Shown here in pieces: positions 1 through 9,639 of a DNA stretch of 17,547 nt. Position numbers and translations under genes: made by a program. Position 1 is the stretch's first letter. Each line of letters begins with the position of its first letter. Below the pieces are notes generated by a model that was given only the letters and a program-made list of their open reading frames with translations, made no database searches and was not told the origin of the DNA. The DNA comes from CAZEIW01 sp964512305 (GTDB taxonomy: Bacteria; Pseudomonadota; Gammaproteobacteria; Burkholderiales; Burkholderiaceae_F): positions 1-17,547 of the forward strand of contig CAZEIW010000130.1 in assembly GCA_964512305.1 (NCBI GenBank), written 5' to 3'.

Positions 1-142
1 GGAACTCCCAGTAGCCCGCATAGGGCTTGCCGGCCGGCCGGTCGGCCAGCAGCACGGCGCCGTCGTCGCGCAGCACCACGCCGACGGCGACATGCGTGAC
101 GGGGCGGCCCCGGACCGTGGCGCCGGCGGCCGTGCCGCTCAC
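1..142 (-). CDS. mutT: NUDIX hydrolase MutT, 5' part only
   Basis: This is the N-terminal 47 codons of a MutT-like NUDIX protein; the gene runs off the left edge. MutT enzymes hydrolyse oxidised nucleotides such as 8-oxo-dGTP and so prevent transversions. The visible protein has the family opening: a beta strand HVAVGVVLRDDGAVLLADRP, then GKPYAGYWEF, which leads into the PGGK segment and the NUDIX box. The NUDIX box itself lies outside the window, so catalytic residues cannot be checked. The start is a GTG whose last two bases form part of the TGA stop of the upstream ATPase gene (GTGA overlap), which implies translational coupling. A MutT gene after argJ and a DUF815 ATPase is the usual order in Burkholderiales and Neisseriales. 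Substrate preference is inferred from family and context only. Confidence 0.85.
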   Translation of the reverse strand, partial: MSGTAAGATVRGRPVTHVAVGVVLRDDGAVLLADRPAGKPYAGYWEF

Positions 143-1020
143 GGCGACGCCAGGCCGCGGCGGCCGGCGAAATCGCGCGCGAACTGCAGCGCGACCCGGC
201 CCGAGCGCGAACCGCGCGAGAGCGCGAACTGCAGCGCCTCCTCGCGCGCCGCCGCGATCGCGTCGGCGTCGACGGCGAAGCGCCGCAGCCAGTGGCCGAC
301 GATGTCCAGATAGTCGTCCTGCCGGAACGGGTGGAACGAAAGCCACAGGCCGAAGCGCTCCGACAGGGAGATCTTCTCCTCGGATGTCTCGCCCGGGTGC
401 AGCTCGCCCTCCGCGTCGTAGCGGGCGTCGAGGTTCTCCTGCATGTATTCCGGCATCAGGTGGCGCCGGTTGGAGGTCGCGTAGATCAGCAGGTTCTCGG
501 CGGCGGCCGCGAGCGAACCGTCGAGAGCCGCCTTGAGCGCCTTGTACGAGGCGTCGGACGGCTCGAACGACAGGTCGTCGCAGAACACGATGAAGCGTTC
601 CGGGCGCTGGGCGACCGCCGCGGTGATTTCGGGCAGATCGACCAGGTCGTGCTTGTCGACCTCGATCAGGCGCAGACCGCGGTCCCGGAACCGCGCCAGG
701 CATGCGCGCACCAGCGAGGACTTGCCGGTGCCGCGCGCGCCGGTGAGCAGCACGTTGTTGGCGGGCAGCCCGCGGACGAACTGCTCGGTGTTGCGCAGGA
801 TCGCCTGCTTCTGCGCGTCGACGCGGAACAGGTCCTCGGGGGCGATCGCCGCGACCCGCAGCACGGCCTCCAGGTGGCCCGCGTCGACGCCGAGGAAGCG
901 CCGCTTGCGCCAGCGGAACGCCGGGGCGCTCCAGTCGGTGCCGCCCAGCGGCGGCAGCAGGGCGTCGAGACGCCGGAGCAGCCGTTCGGCCAGTTGTTCG
1001 AGGGAGCCCGGATCGGCCAC
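139..1020 (-). CDS. DUF815 family AAA+ type ATPase
   Basis: A 293-aa P-loop ATPase of the DUF815 (COG2607) family, whose cellular role is not established. Visible motifs are Walker A GARGTGKSS (residues 94-102), Walker B FIVFCDDLSFE (143-153) and a sensor-1-like ATSNRRHLMP (181-190). A C-terminal helical part contains SRSGRVALQFARDFAG. There is no signal peptide or membrane segment, so it is cytosolic. The GTG start at 1020 lies 11 nt after the argJ stop, with a GGGG ribosome site between them. A longer open frame continues upstream but only as antisense-like sequence inside argJ, so it is rejected. The stop overlaps the mutT start. The close packing with argJ and mutT points to one transcript, but no functional link to arginine synthesis or mutation avoidance is known. 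Confidence 0.9.
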   Translation of the reverse strand: MADPGSLEQLAERLLRRLDALLPPLGGTDWSAPAFRWRKRRFLGVDAGHLEAVLRVAAIAPEDLFRVDAQKQAILRNTEQFVRGLPANNVLLTGARGTGKSSLVRACLARFRDRGLRLIEVDKHDLVDLPEITAAVAQRPERFIVFCDDLSFEPSDASYKALKAALDGSLAAAAENLLIYATSNRRHLMPEYMQENLDARYDAEGELHPGETSEEKISLSERFGLWLSFHPFRQDDYLDIVGHWLRRFAVDADAIAAAREEALQFALSRGSRSGRVALQFARDFAGRRGLASP

Positions 1021-1031
1021 GGCGGCGCCCC

Positions 1032-2261
1032 TCAGCTTCGGTAGTCGGCGTTGATCGACACGTACTGGTGCGACAGGTCGCAGGTCCAGACGGTCCTTTG
1101 CGCGGTGCCGCGCCCCAGCTCGATGCGCACCGCGATCTCCGCCCCTTTCATCACGCGCTGTCCATCCTCCTCGCGGTACTGCGGATGGCGGCAGCCGTCC
1201 CGGGCGACCCAGACTTCGTTCAGGTACAGCTGCACCCGCCCGGCGTCGAGGTCGGCGACACCGGCATTGCCGACCGCGGCCAGGATCCGCCCGAGGTTGG
1301 GGTCGGACGCGAAGAACGCGGTCTTGACCAGCGGCGAGTGCGCGACCGCGTAGGCGACCCGCTGCGCCTCGGCCTCGCTGGCCGCCTGCCCGACCGTGAT
1401 CTCGATGAACTTGGTCGCGCCTTCGCCGTCGCGCACGATCGCCTGCGCGAGCTGCTGCGCGACCGCCGCCACGCCGTCGGTCAGCGCGTCGAGCCGGGGA
1501 TCGTCGATCGATTCGATCGCGCGCATGCCGCTCGCCGCGCTGGCGATCGCCACGAACGAATCGTTGGTCGACGTGTCGCCGTCGACCGTCACGCGGTTGA
1601 ACGACCTTTCGGCCACGCGCCGCACCAGCCGCGCCAGGATCGCCGGCGCGACCGCCGCGTCGGTCGCGATGAAGCCGAGCATGGTCGCCATGTCCGGGCG
1701 GATCATCCCGGCCCCCTTGGCGATCCCCGTCACGGCCACGGTCTGCCCGCCCAGAGCGATGCGGCGCGAGGCGGCCTTGGCGACGGTGTCGGTCGTCATG
1801 ATGGTCTCGGCAGCCTCGGCCCAGCGGTCCGGCGCCAGCCGCGCGATCGCCTGCGGCAGCGCGTCGATGAGGCGTTGCGTGGGCAGCGGTTCCATGATCA
1901 CGCCGGTGGAGAAGGGCAGCACCTGCACCGGCTCGCACCCGGCGAGCGCGGCAGCCGCAACGCAGGTCCGGTGCGCGTCGGTGAGTCCCTGCTCGCCCGT
2001 GCCGGCATTCGCGCACCCCGTGTTCACCACCAGCAGGCGGATCGGCCTTCCCAGGCCGAGATGCGCCCGGCAGACCTGGACCGGCGCCGCGCAGAACCGG
2101 TTCTGCGTGAAGACGCCGGCCACCGAGGCGCGCTCGCCTGTCCGGATCAGCAGCAGGTCCTTGCGGCCGGCCTTGCGGATGCCGGCCTCGGCCCAGCCGA
2201 GCTCGACGCCGGCGACCGGGTGCAGGTCCTCGGGACGCGGCGCGGGGAGGTTCACCGCCAC
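1032..2261 (-). CDS. argJ: ArgJ, glutamate N-acetyltransferase / N-acetylglutamate synthase
   Basis: A 409-aa ArgJ, the enzyme that moves acetyl from N-acetylornithine to glutamate in the cyclic arginine pathway; some forms also use acetyl-CoA. The protein is made as a precursor that cleaves itself between Ala and Thr. The cleavage motif is GAGMIRPDMATMLGFIATDA with the nucleophile at Thr193. Other family marks are VFTQNRFCAAPV (50-61), VNTGCANAGTGEQGL (79-93), FSTGVI (117-122), SFNRVTVDGDTSTNDS and FASDPNLGRI. It ends in NADYRS, a normal ArgJ end. The chosen start is GTG at 2261, 10 nt after the secA stop. Another in-frame GTG at 2255 is possible, and the ribosome site is weak for both. Length fits the family. 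Whether it is mono- or bifunctional cannot be told from the sequence. Confidence 0.96.
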   Translation of the reverse strand: MAVNLPAPRPEDLHPVAGVELGWAEAGIRKAGRKDLLLIRTGERASVAGVFTQNRFCAAPVQVCRAHLGLGRPIRLLVVNTGCANAGTGEQGLTDAHRTCVAAAALAGCEPVQVLPFSTGVIMEPLPTQRLIDALPQAIARLAPDRWAEAAETIMTTDTVAKAASRRIALGGQTVAVTGIAKGAGMIRPDMATMLGFIATDAAVAPAILARLVRRVAERSFNRVTVDGDTSTNDSFVAIASAASGMRAIESIDDPRLDALTDGVAAVAQQLAQAIVRDGEGATKFIEITVGQAASEAEAQRVAYAVAHSPLVKTAFFASDPNLGRILAAVGNAGVADLDAGRVQLYLNEVWVARDGCRHPQYREEDGQRVMKGAEIAVRIELGRGTAQRTVWTCDLSHQYVSINADYRS

Positions 2262-2271
2262 GGCCGGCTCG

Positions 2272-5058
<2,787 letters not shown>

Positions 5059-5131
5059 CGGTGCCTGTGCTGGGATCGGCCACGCGTGTGCGAACGCCGG
5101 CCGGCGCCGACACCCGCTGGGATCTGTCGGT

Positions 5132-5149
5132 GGCGCACGGGCGTGCGCC
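5132..5149 (-). other. Perfect hairpin in the secA leader
   Basis: A 7-bp perfect stem (GGCGCAC / GTGCGCC) with a 4-nt loop lies in the gap between the M23 gene and secA, about 75 nt upstream of the secA ATG and just downstream of the predicted transcription start. No U run follows on either strand, so an intrinsic terminator is unlikely. It could shield the 5' end of the secA mRNA or act in translational control. That role is inference. Confidence 0.45.
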
Positions 5150-5162
5150 GATGGAGCCGGAA

Positions 5163-5190
5163 ATTATCTCACAGGCAGGCAGGCGGTCCC
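5163..5190 (-). promoter_or_regulatory. Predicted extended -10 promoter for secA
   Basis: On the minus strand TGAGATAAT (5163-5171) matches an extended -10 (TGn plus GATAAT, 5 of 6 to TATAAT). A weak -35 candidate GGGACC (5185-5190, 3 of 6) sits 16 nt upstream. The predicted start is near 5156, giving a leader of about 100 nt before secA. The AT-rich hexamer stands out in a roughly 70% GC background. It would let secA be transcribed apart from the upstream peptidase gene. Confidence 0.5.
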
Positions 5191-5237
5191 GGCGGCGGCC
5201 CCGGGGGACCGACGTTCCGAGCTGCCGGTGGCGCGGC

Positions 5238-6374
5238 CTACTGCTGCGACGGCGGGCTTGCTTCGGCGGGCGCCGCGGGTGCTGCCGCGACCGCATCCAC
5301 CGTGGCGCCGGCGTTGGCCGCGGCGGCCCCGTCGGCGGCAGGCGCGATCGCCGGAACCGCGACCGTCTTCCTGGGCGCGGGCGCCGCGTCGGCCGGAGCC
5401 GCGACCGCCCTGGTATCGGCCCGGGCGACGGATGGCGCCATGCCCGCCAGCGGCGAGCTCGGCTTGAGCGAAGCGAGGTACTTGGAGGGGTTCTGCGGCA
5501 CGCCGTTGACGTGCACCTCGAAGTGCAGGTGCGGTCCGGTCGAGCGGCCGGTGGTGCCCACTTCGGCGATCTTCTGTCCCTTGCGCACGAAGTCGCCGGC
5601 CTTGACGAAGAGCCGGCTCGCGTGCCCGTACAGCGTCGACAGGCCGTGGCCGTGGTCGATTTCCACCATCTTGCCGAATGCGGGATTGACCTCGGCGGTG
5701 GCGACCACGCCGCCTGCCGCCGCGAAGATCGGCGTTCCGACGGGGGCGGCGAAATCGACGCCGGCGTGCATCGCGAGCTCGCCGGTGAACGGATCGGTGC
5801 GCATGCCGAAGCCCGAGCCGACGAAGCCCTCGGACAGCGGCGTATCGCGCGGCAGCAGCGCGTTGCGCGCCTGGGTGTGCACGAGCTCGGATTCGATCAC
5901 GTTCATGTAGTCCGAGCGCTGCTCGACCCCGTGGCCGATGCGATGCGCCTCGGACTGCAACTCGTCCATGGTCAGCGGCCGCGATACCGAGGGCTCGGCG
6001 CCCCCGCGGCCGGGCAGCTCGTGGAAATTGAACTCCTCGGGCCGGATCCCGGCAAGCTTCGACACGCGTTCGCCCAGCGCGTCGAGGCGCAGCAGCCGCG
6101 CCTCCATCTCGCCCAGCATCTTCGCCATCGCCGTGACGTTGTCGCGCACGTATTGCTCGTTGCGCGCCACCTGGTCGCGCATCACGAGCGACACCAGGCT
6201 CTGCACGATCGGCACGTTGCGCTCGGCCGCGAGACGGAACGTGACTGCATACAATCCGGCAACGGCCAGCACGACCAGCGCGGCCATGCCGAACGCGGCC
6301 AGCGCGACGGTTTTGCGCGACAGCGTCACCGTCCGGGCTTGCGCCAACCGCCGATCGACCAGAATTATCTGCAC
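5238..6374 (-). CDS. M23 (LytM-type) peptidase, inner-membrane anchored
   Basis: A 378-aa membrane-anchored M23 metallopeptidase that would act on peptidoglycan cross-bridges in the periplasm. A short basic N-terminus precedes one transmembrane helix (about 22-45). A coiled-coil-like segment follows (about 50-110), then the LytM domain (about 175-300). The zinc and catalytic residues are all present: HAGVDFAAP gives His203 and Asp207, LYGHASRL gives His251, and GPHLHFEV gives His282 and His284. This suggests an active hydrolase, not a degenerate activator such as EnvC or NlpD. The tail from about 305 is Ala/Pro-rich and low complexity. The start is GTG at 6374 with GGAGG spaced 5 nt before it. 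It is divergent from the DUF721 gene and lies upstream of secA, a usual betaproteobacterial order. The exact bond cut is not known. Confidence 0.93.
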   Translation of the reverse strand: MQIILVDRRLAQARTVTLSRKTVALAAFGMAALVVLAVAGLYAVTFRLAAERNVPIVQSLVSLVMRDQVARNEQYVRDNVTAMAKMLGEMEARLLRLDALGERVSKLAGIRPEEFNFHELPGRGGAEPSVSRPLTMDELQSEAHRIGHGVEQRSDYMNVIESELVHTQARNALLPRDTPLSEGFVGSGFGMRTDPFTGELAMHAGVDFAAPVGTPIFAAAGGVVATAEVNPAFGKMVEIDHGHGLSTLYGHASRLFVKAGDFVRKGQKIAEVGTTGRSTGPHLHFEVHVNGVPQNPSKYLASLKPSSPLAGMAPSVARADTRAVAAPADAAPAPRKTVAVPAIAPAADGAAAANAGATVDAVAAAPAAPAEASPPSQQ

Positions 6375-6416
6375 CCAAACCTCCGCCGTTCCGCTGGGGC
6401 CCGCTTCGTGTTATTC

Positions 6417-6445
6417 ATTATCGACACCGCCGTCGCGGCACTGAA
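6417..6445 (-). promoter_or_regulatory. Candidate promoter for the M23 peptidase gene
   Basis: In the 108-bp divergent gap, the minus strand reads TTCAGT (6440-6445, 3 of 6 to TTGACA), a 17-nt spacer, then GATAAT (6417-6422, 5 of 6). This places a start about 35-40 nt before the GTG. The same AT-rich patch could also serve the plus-strand DUF721 gene, but I cannot name a convincing hexamer pair for that direction. Confidence 0.4.
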
Positions 6446-6482
6446 TCCCATGCTGCCGACCTCATTCGGATGAGCCATATTC

Positions 6483-7058
6483 ATGAGCCCTACCGCCCGT
6501 AGCCTCGGCCAGGCCCTGGCCGACGCTCCGGCAGCCGCCGCGCTGATGGCGCGCGTGGCAGCCTCGCAACGGGCTGCCGGCATCATCGCGCCGGCATGCG
6601 CCGAGCTAACGCCGGAATACGACCCGAATCGGCCGGGAGCCTGCGAACTGCGCGAGGGTGTGCTGCGCCTCTACGTGCGCTCGAATGCGCAATCCGCCAA
6701 GCTGCGGCAGGCGACACCCCGCCTGCTGCAAAGCCTGCATCGGCAAGGGTTGGAAGTTAGCGAAATACGATTCGCCATACAACCGCCAGGCGCATCCGAG
6801 GCAAGCGCTGCCGCGCCCGGGACAGACCCGCGCGAGGCGCTCCCGAGGGGCGAATTGGAGCGGGAAGCGGCCCGCTCGCTTCAAGCCCCGCTTGCCTTTG
6901 CGCGTAAGCTTGCACTGACTCTCCCGACCGGCGCGCTGCGGGAAGCCGCCGGCCGGCTCGACGCGAGCCTGCGCCGCCGCCTCGCAAGAATGCGCGAGTT
7001 AGGTCAGGCGTTCGAACAACAGGACGGCGAAGAAAACAAGCCCACCGATAAGCCCTGA
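6483..7058 (+). CDS. DUF721 / DciA-like protein
   Basis: A 191-aa protein with an N-terminal DUF721 domain (about residues 5-100). The visible pattern is ARSLGQAL near the start, then GACELREGVLRLYVRSNAQS (52-71), KLRQATPRLLQSL and VSEIRFAIQP. DUF721 includes DciA, the ancestral loader of the replicative helicase DnaB in bacteria without DnaC. Whether this copy does that is inference. The C-terminal half is Ala- and Arg-rich and ends in a charged tail, EQQDGEENKPTDKP. It is the only gene of the left block on the plus strand, divergent from the M23 peptidase and convergent with the lpxC unit. Codons 173-191 and the stop overlap a small membrane-protein gene on the other strand. No strong ribosome site precedes the ATG. 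Confidence 0.85.
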   Translation: MSPTARSLGQALADAPAAAALMARVAASQRAAGIIAPACAELTPEYDPNRPGACELREGVLRLYVRSNAQSAKLRQATPRLLQSLHRQGLEVSEIRFAIQPPGASEASAAAPGTDPREALPRGELEREAARSLQAPLAFARKLALTLPTGALREAAGRLDASLRRRLARMRELGQAFEQQDGEENKPTDKP

Positions 7059-7175
7059 TCCGATCAGGCGCCACGCCCACGTGAGGTAAGCCGTACGGCC
7101 GGTGTAGAAATAGAGGCCCGCGAAGACGGCGATCGCGGCGCCGAGCGCGAACAGCAGCAGGCGAAACAGGGCCAT
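6999..7175 (-). CDS. Small two-helix membrane protein downstream of lpxC
   Basis: A 58-codon ORF beginning ATG at 7175, 23 nt after the lpxC stop, and ending TAA at 6999. The product starts MALFRLLLFALGAAIAVFAG, continues LYFYTGRTAYLTWAWRLIGS and ends GLIGGLVFFAVLLFERLT. Two hydrophobic helices (about 3-24 and 36-54) flank a short loop with aromatic and basic residues, so it should be an inner-membrane hairpin. The function is unknown. Support comes from the clean membrane pattern, close spacing behind lpxC and a complete frame. I believe similar small proteins follow lpxC in other betaproteobacteria, but this needs a search. Its last 60 bp lie antisense to the end of the DUF721 gene with codon boundaries aligned. 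Confidence 0.75.
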   Translation of the reverse strand: MALFRLLLFALGAAIAVFAGLYFYTGRTAYLTWAWRLIGSGLIGGLVFFAVLLFERLT

Positions 7176-7198
7176 GGCCGTTCGGGGCGCCGCCCGGG

Positions 7199-8122
7199 TC
7201 AGCCGAACGCCGGCCGCAGGAAAGCCTCCGGGGCGGCCTGGTCCGCCTGCTCGAACGACACCACCTCGTAGGCGCTGGCATCGGCCAGCAACGCACGAAG
7301 CAGGCGGTTGTTCAGCGCGTGGCCGGACTTGTGCGCGCGATAGGCCGCCATCAGCGGCCGCCCGAGCAGGTACAAGTCGCCCATGGCGTCGAGGATCTTG
7401 TGCTTGGCGAACTCGTCGCCGCTGCGCAGCCCGTCCGCGTTCAGCACGCGGTACTCGTCCATCACGATCACGTTCTCGAAGCTGCCGCCCAGCCCCAGCC
7501 CGGCTGCGCGCAGGGCCTCGACCTCGTTGACGAATCCGAAGGTCCGCGCGCGCGCGACGGCCGTGACGTAATTGTCGCGCGCGAAATCGACCTCGACGTC
7601 CTGCTCGGTCGCGTTGATGGCGGGATGATTGAAGTCGATCGAGAACCGCAGCTTGAAGCCGAAATGCGGCTCGAGCCGGGCCCAGATCGCGCGCGCGCCT
7701 TCGCCTTCCCGCACTTCCACCGGCTTCACCACGCGCACGAAACGGCGCGGCGCGTTCTGCTCGACGATGCCCGCGGAGCGGATCAGGAACACGAAACTCG
7801 CGGCGCTGCCGTCCATGATCGGGATCTCGGCGGCGTCGACGTCGACATGACAGTTGTCGATGCCGAGCCCGGCGAAAGCCGACATCAGGTGCTCGACCGT
7901 GGCGATGCGGGCGCCGTCCCGCTCGAGCGTGGTGGCGAGCCGGGTGTCGCCGACCGCGGCAGCCGCGGCGGCGATCTCGACCGGGGGCTCGAGGTCGACA
8001 CGGCGGAACACGATCCCGGTGTTCGCGGCGGCAGGCCGCAGCGACAGCTCGACCTTGCTGCCGCTGTGCAGCCCGATGCCGACGGTTCGCACGATCGATT
8101 TGAGCGTTCGCTGCTTCAGCAC
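7199..8122 (-). CDS. lpxC: LpxC, UDP-3-O-acyl-N-acetylglucosamine deacetylase
   Basis: A 307-aa zinc deacetylase that catalyses the committed step of lipid A synthesis in the cytosol. It opens with LKQRTLKSIVRTVGIGLHSG, the standard LpxC start. The zinc and catalytic residues are present: TVEHLMSA gives Glu77 and His78, FAKHKILDAMGDL gives His241 and Asp245, and KSGHALNN gives His268. The start is taken as GTG at 8122 because it matches family N-termini. An in-frame TTG at 8131 is an alternative, and no good Shine-Dalgarno site precedes either. A longer frame upstream is intergenic sequence. Compared with my memory of other LpxC proteins, the segment after VEVREG seems to have about four extra residues (EGARAIW). 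A small membrane protein follows 23 nt downstream. Confidence 0.97.
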   Translation of the reverse strand: MLKQRTLKSIVRTVGIGLHSGSKVELSLRPAAANTGIVFRRVDLEPPVEIAAAAAAVGDTRLATTLERDGARIATVEHLMSAFAGLGIDNCHVDVDAAEIPIMDGSAASFVFLIRSAGIVEQNAPRRFVRVVKPVEVREGEGARAIWARLEPHFGFKLRFSIDFNHPAINATEQDVEVDFARDNYVTAVARARTFGFVNEVEALRAAGLGLGGSFENVIVMDEYRVLNADGLRSGDEFAKHKILDAMGDLYLLGRPLMAAYRAHKSGHALNNRLLRALLADASAYEVVSFEQADQAAPEAFLRPAFG

Positions 8123-8419
8123 GGCGACCAATGAAAGACGTCTGCGGCCGCAGCCGCGGCCGCCGGTGGCTTCGAGTTCCCGAAACGGATGAATGCGGGC
8201 GGCGGCCTCGCGGTCGGGTGATCCACGGCCGCGCGCTTCCCCCGGGCAGGCGCGATTGTATCTCCGCTTGCTGCAGCGCGGCGCAAATGGAAAGTTTTGA
8301 GTCGTTTCAAACCGATACAGGGGAGCACCGCGCCACGCCGATGGATGACGTTCGCGCCCGCGCAATCACCGCGCTGCGGTGATGGCAGAATGCCCGGCCA
8401 GACCAGCCTTGGGGATTGC
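8123..8419. promoter_or_regulatory. Divergent control region between lpxC and the exported-protein gene
   Basis: This gap of about 297 bp holds no gene I can support. For lpxC, the minus strand has a -10-like TACAAT (8255-8260, 5 of 6) about 130 nt before the start codon; no good -35 sits at 16-18 nt, and a TTGCGC lies 20 nt upstream. An AT-rich patch at 8285-8311 contains an inverted repeat TTTGA-6-TCAAA (8296-8311) that could be an operator. Near 8146-8166 the sequence is a GC-rich run of CGGCCG-type palindromes within the lpxC leader. The plus-strand gene has a GGGGA ribosome site at 8411-8415. All assignments are by eye. Confidence 0.4.
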
Positions 8420-9634
8420 ATGTCGCCGGTTTCCCGCGCACGCCCGCCCGGCACGCGCGTCCTCCACGTTTCGTCGCTCCTGCTGCGCCGCCTGGCGCGC
8501 ACGATCGCGTTCGCCGCGGCGCTGGCGTGCGCCGCGGCGGGTGCGCAGGCCGCAACCAAGCCGGCCGCACCCAAGGCCGAAGCCGAGCGCCTGACCGCGG
8601 TCGCGCGACTGCTGGCCGGCATCGATCCCGGATCGGCCGACCCGGCGTTCGAGCGCGTGACGCAAAGCCCGTCGTGGCAGGCGCACCGCAAGGCGAGCCG
8701 GGCCGGCATACGGCAGCTCAGGGCGCGCCTGGCGAAGATGAACGCGTGGCAGGGCGAGCACCTGCCGCAGCCGGACGGCCCCGGCTCGACGCTGCTCTAC
8801 CCGTTCAGCGGGCCGGATTTCGTCAACGCGTTTGCGCTGTTCCCCGGCTACGAGCGCTACGTGTTCTTCAGCCTCGAGCCGCCGGGCGAAGTTCCCGCGC
8901 TCGAAACCCTCGACGACCAGCAGCTGTCCGACCTGTGCGGCGACCTGCGGTCGGCGCTCAACGACCTCGTGGCGCTGAACTTCTTCATCACCCCGAACAT
9001 GAAGGAGCGGCTGCAGACCGATGCGCTGCAGGGGACCGTCCCCGTGCTGCTGGCGATGATGGGGCTGCTCGATCTGCGCGTCGAGCACATCGCCCCGCTG
9101 GATCCCTGGCCCGACCGCACCGCCGAATACGCACGCCCCGACACGCGTCACCCGGACCTGCCGCTGAAGGGCGTGCAGATCGACTTCACCGACGCCGCGA
9201 CGCACCGCAGGCACTCGCTGCTGTATCTCTCGCTCGACGTCAGCGACGGGCCCCTGAAGTTCTACCCGGGCTTCGTGCCCTGGCTGCAGAGCTACCGGCA
9301 TCCGGCCGTGCTGCTGAAATCGGCCTCGTACCTGCTGCACGGAGGCAACTTCCGCAAGGTCCGCACCGTGATCCGCGACCAGGCGGAACTGATCGTCCAG
9401 GACGATACCGGCATGCCGTTCAAGATGCTGCGCGACGCGGGCTACGACATCGAGCTTTTCGGCCAGTACGAGCAGCCCGTCAAGCTGTTCGAGAACCGCT
9501 ACCAGAAGGACCTCGACGACGCGTTCGCGGCCGTCGCCAACCCGGAGCCCCTGCCGTTTCCTTTCGGCTACAACTGGCGCAAGGAAGGCAAGTCGGGATT
9601 GATCGTCGCGCGCCATCCGCGCAGCGGGAGATAG
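8420..9634 (+). CDS. Exported protein of unrecognised family
   Basis: A 404-aa protein I cannot assign to a family. The ATG at 8420 is preceded by GGGGA and begins a Sec signal peptide: basic residues LLRRLAR, hydrophobic TIAFAAALACAAA, and a likely signal peptidase I cut after GAQA (about residue 44). No lipobox is seen. The mature part (about 360 aa) contains LLYPFSGPDFVNAFALFPGY followed by ERYVFFSLEPPGEVPALETL. It also contains LNFFITPNMKERL, LPLKGVQIDF, a YLSLDVSDGPLKFYPGF segment and a C-terminal FPFGYNWRKEGKSGLIVARH. These look like conserved, structured sequence, not low complexity. The gene leads a tight plus-strand set, with the next gene starting 5 nt after its stop. A longer frame from 8297 is rejected because it lacks a ribosome site and would bury the signal peptide. 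Confidence 0.85.
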   Translation: MSPVSRARPPGTRVLHVSSLLLRRLARTIAFAAALACAAAGAQAATKPAAPKAEAERLTAVARLLAGIDPGSADPAFERVTQSPSWQAHRKASRAGIRQLRARLAKMNAWQGEHLPQPDGPGSTLLYPFSGPDFVNAFALFPGYERYVFFSLEPPGEVPALETLDDQQLSDLCGDLRSALNDLVALNFFITPNMKERLQTDALQGTVPVLLAMMGLLDLRVEHIAPLDPWPDRTAEYARPDTRHPDLPLKGVQIDFTDAATHRRHSLLYLSLDVSDGPLKFYPGFVPWLQSYRHPAVLLKSASYLLHGGNFRKVRTVIRDQAELIVQDDTGMPFKMLRDAGYDIELFGQYEQPVKLFENRYQKDLDDAFAAVANPEPLPFPFGYNWRKEGKSGLIVARHPRSGR

Positions 9635-9639
9635 CGCGG

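Noticed and set aside
5059..5237. A SecM-like arrest peptide upstream of secA
   Set aside because: No signal peptide ORF or arrest motif is found in the gap on the minus strand.
8123..8365. N-terminal extension of lpxC to 388 aa
   Set aside because: LpxC begins at MLKQRT-type sequence; the upstream part is intergenic leader containing a promoter-like hexamer.
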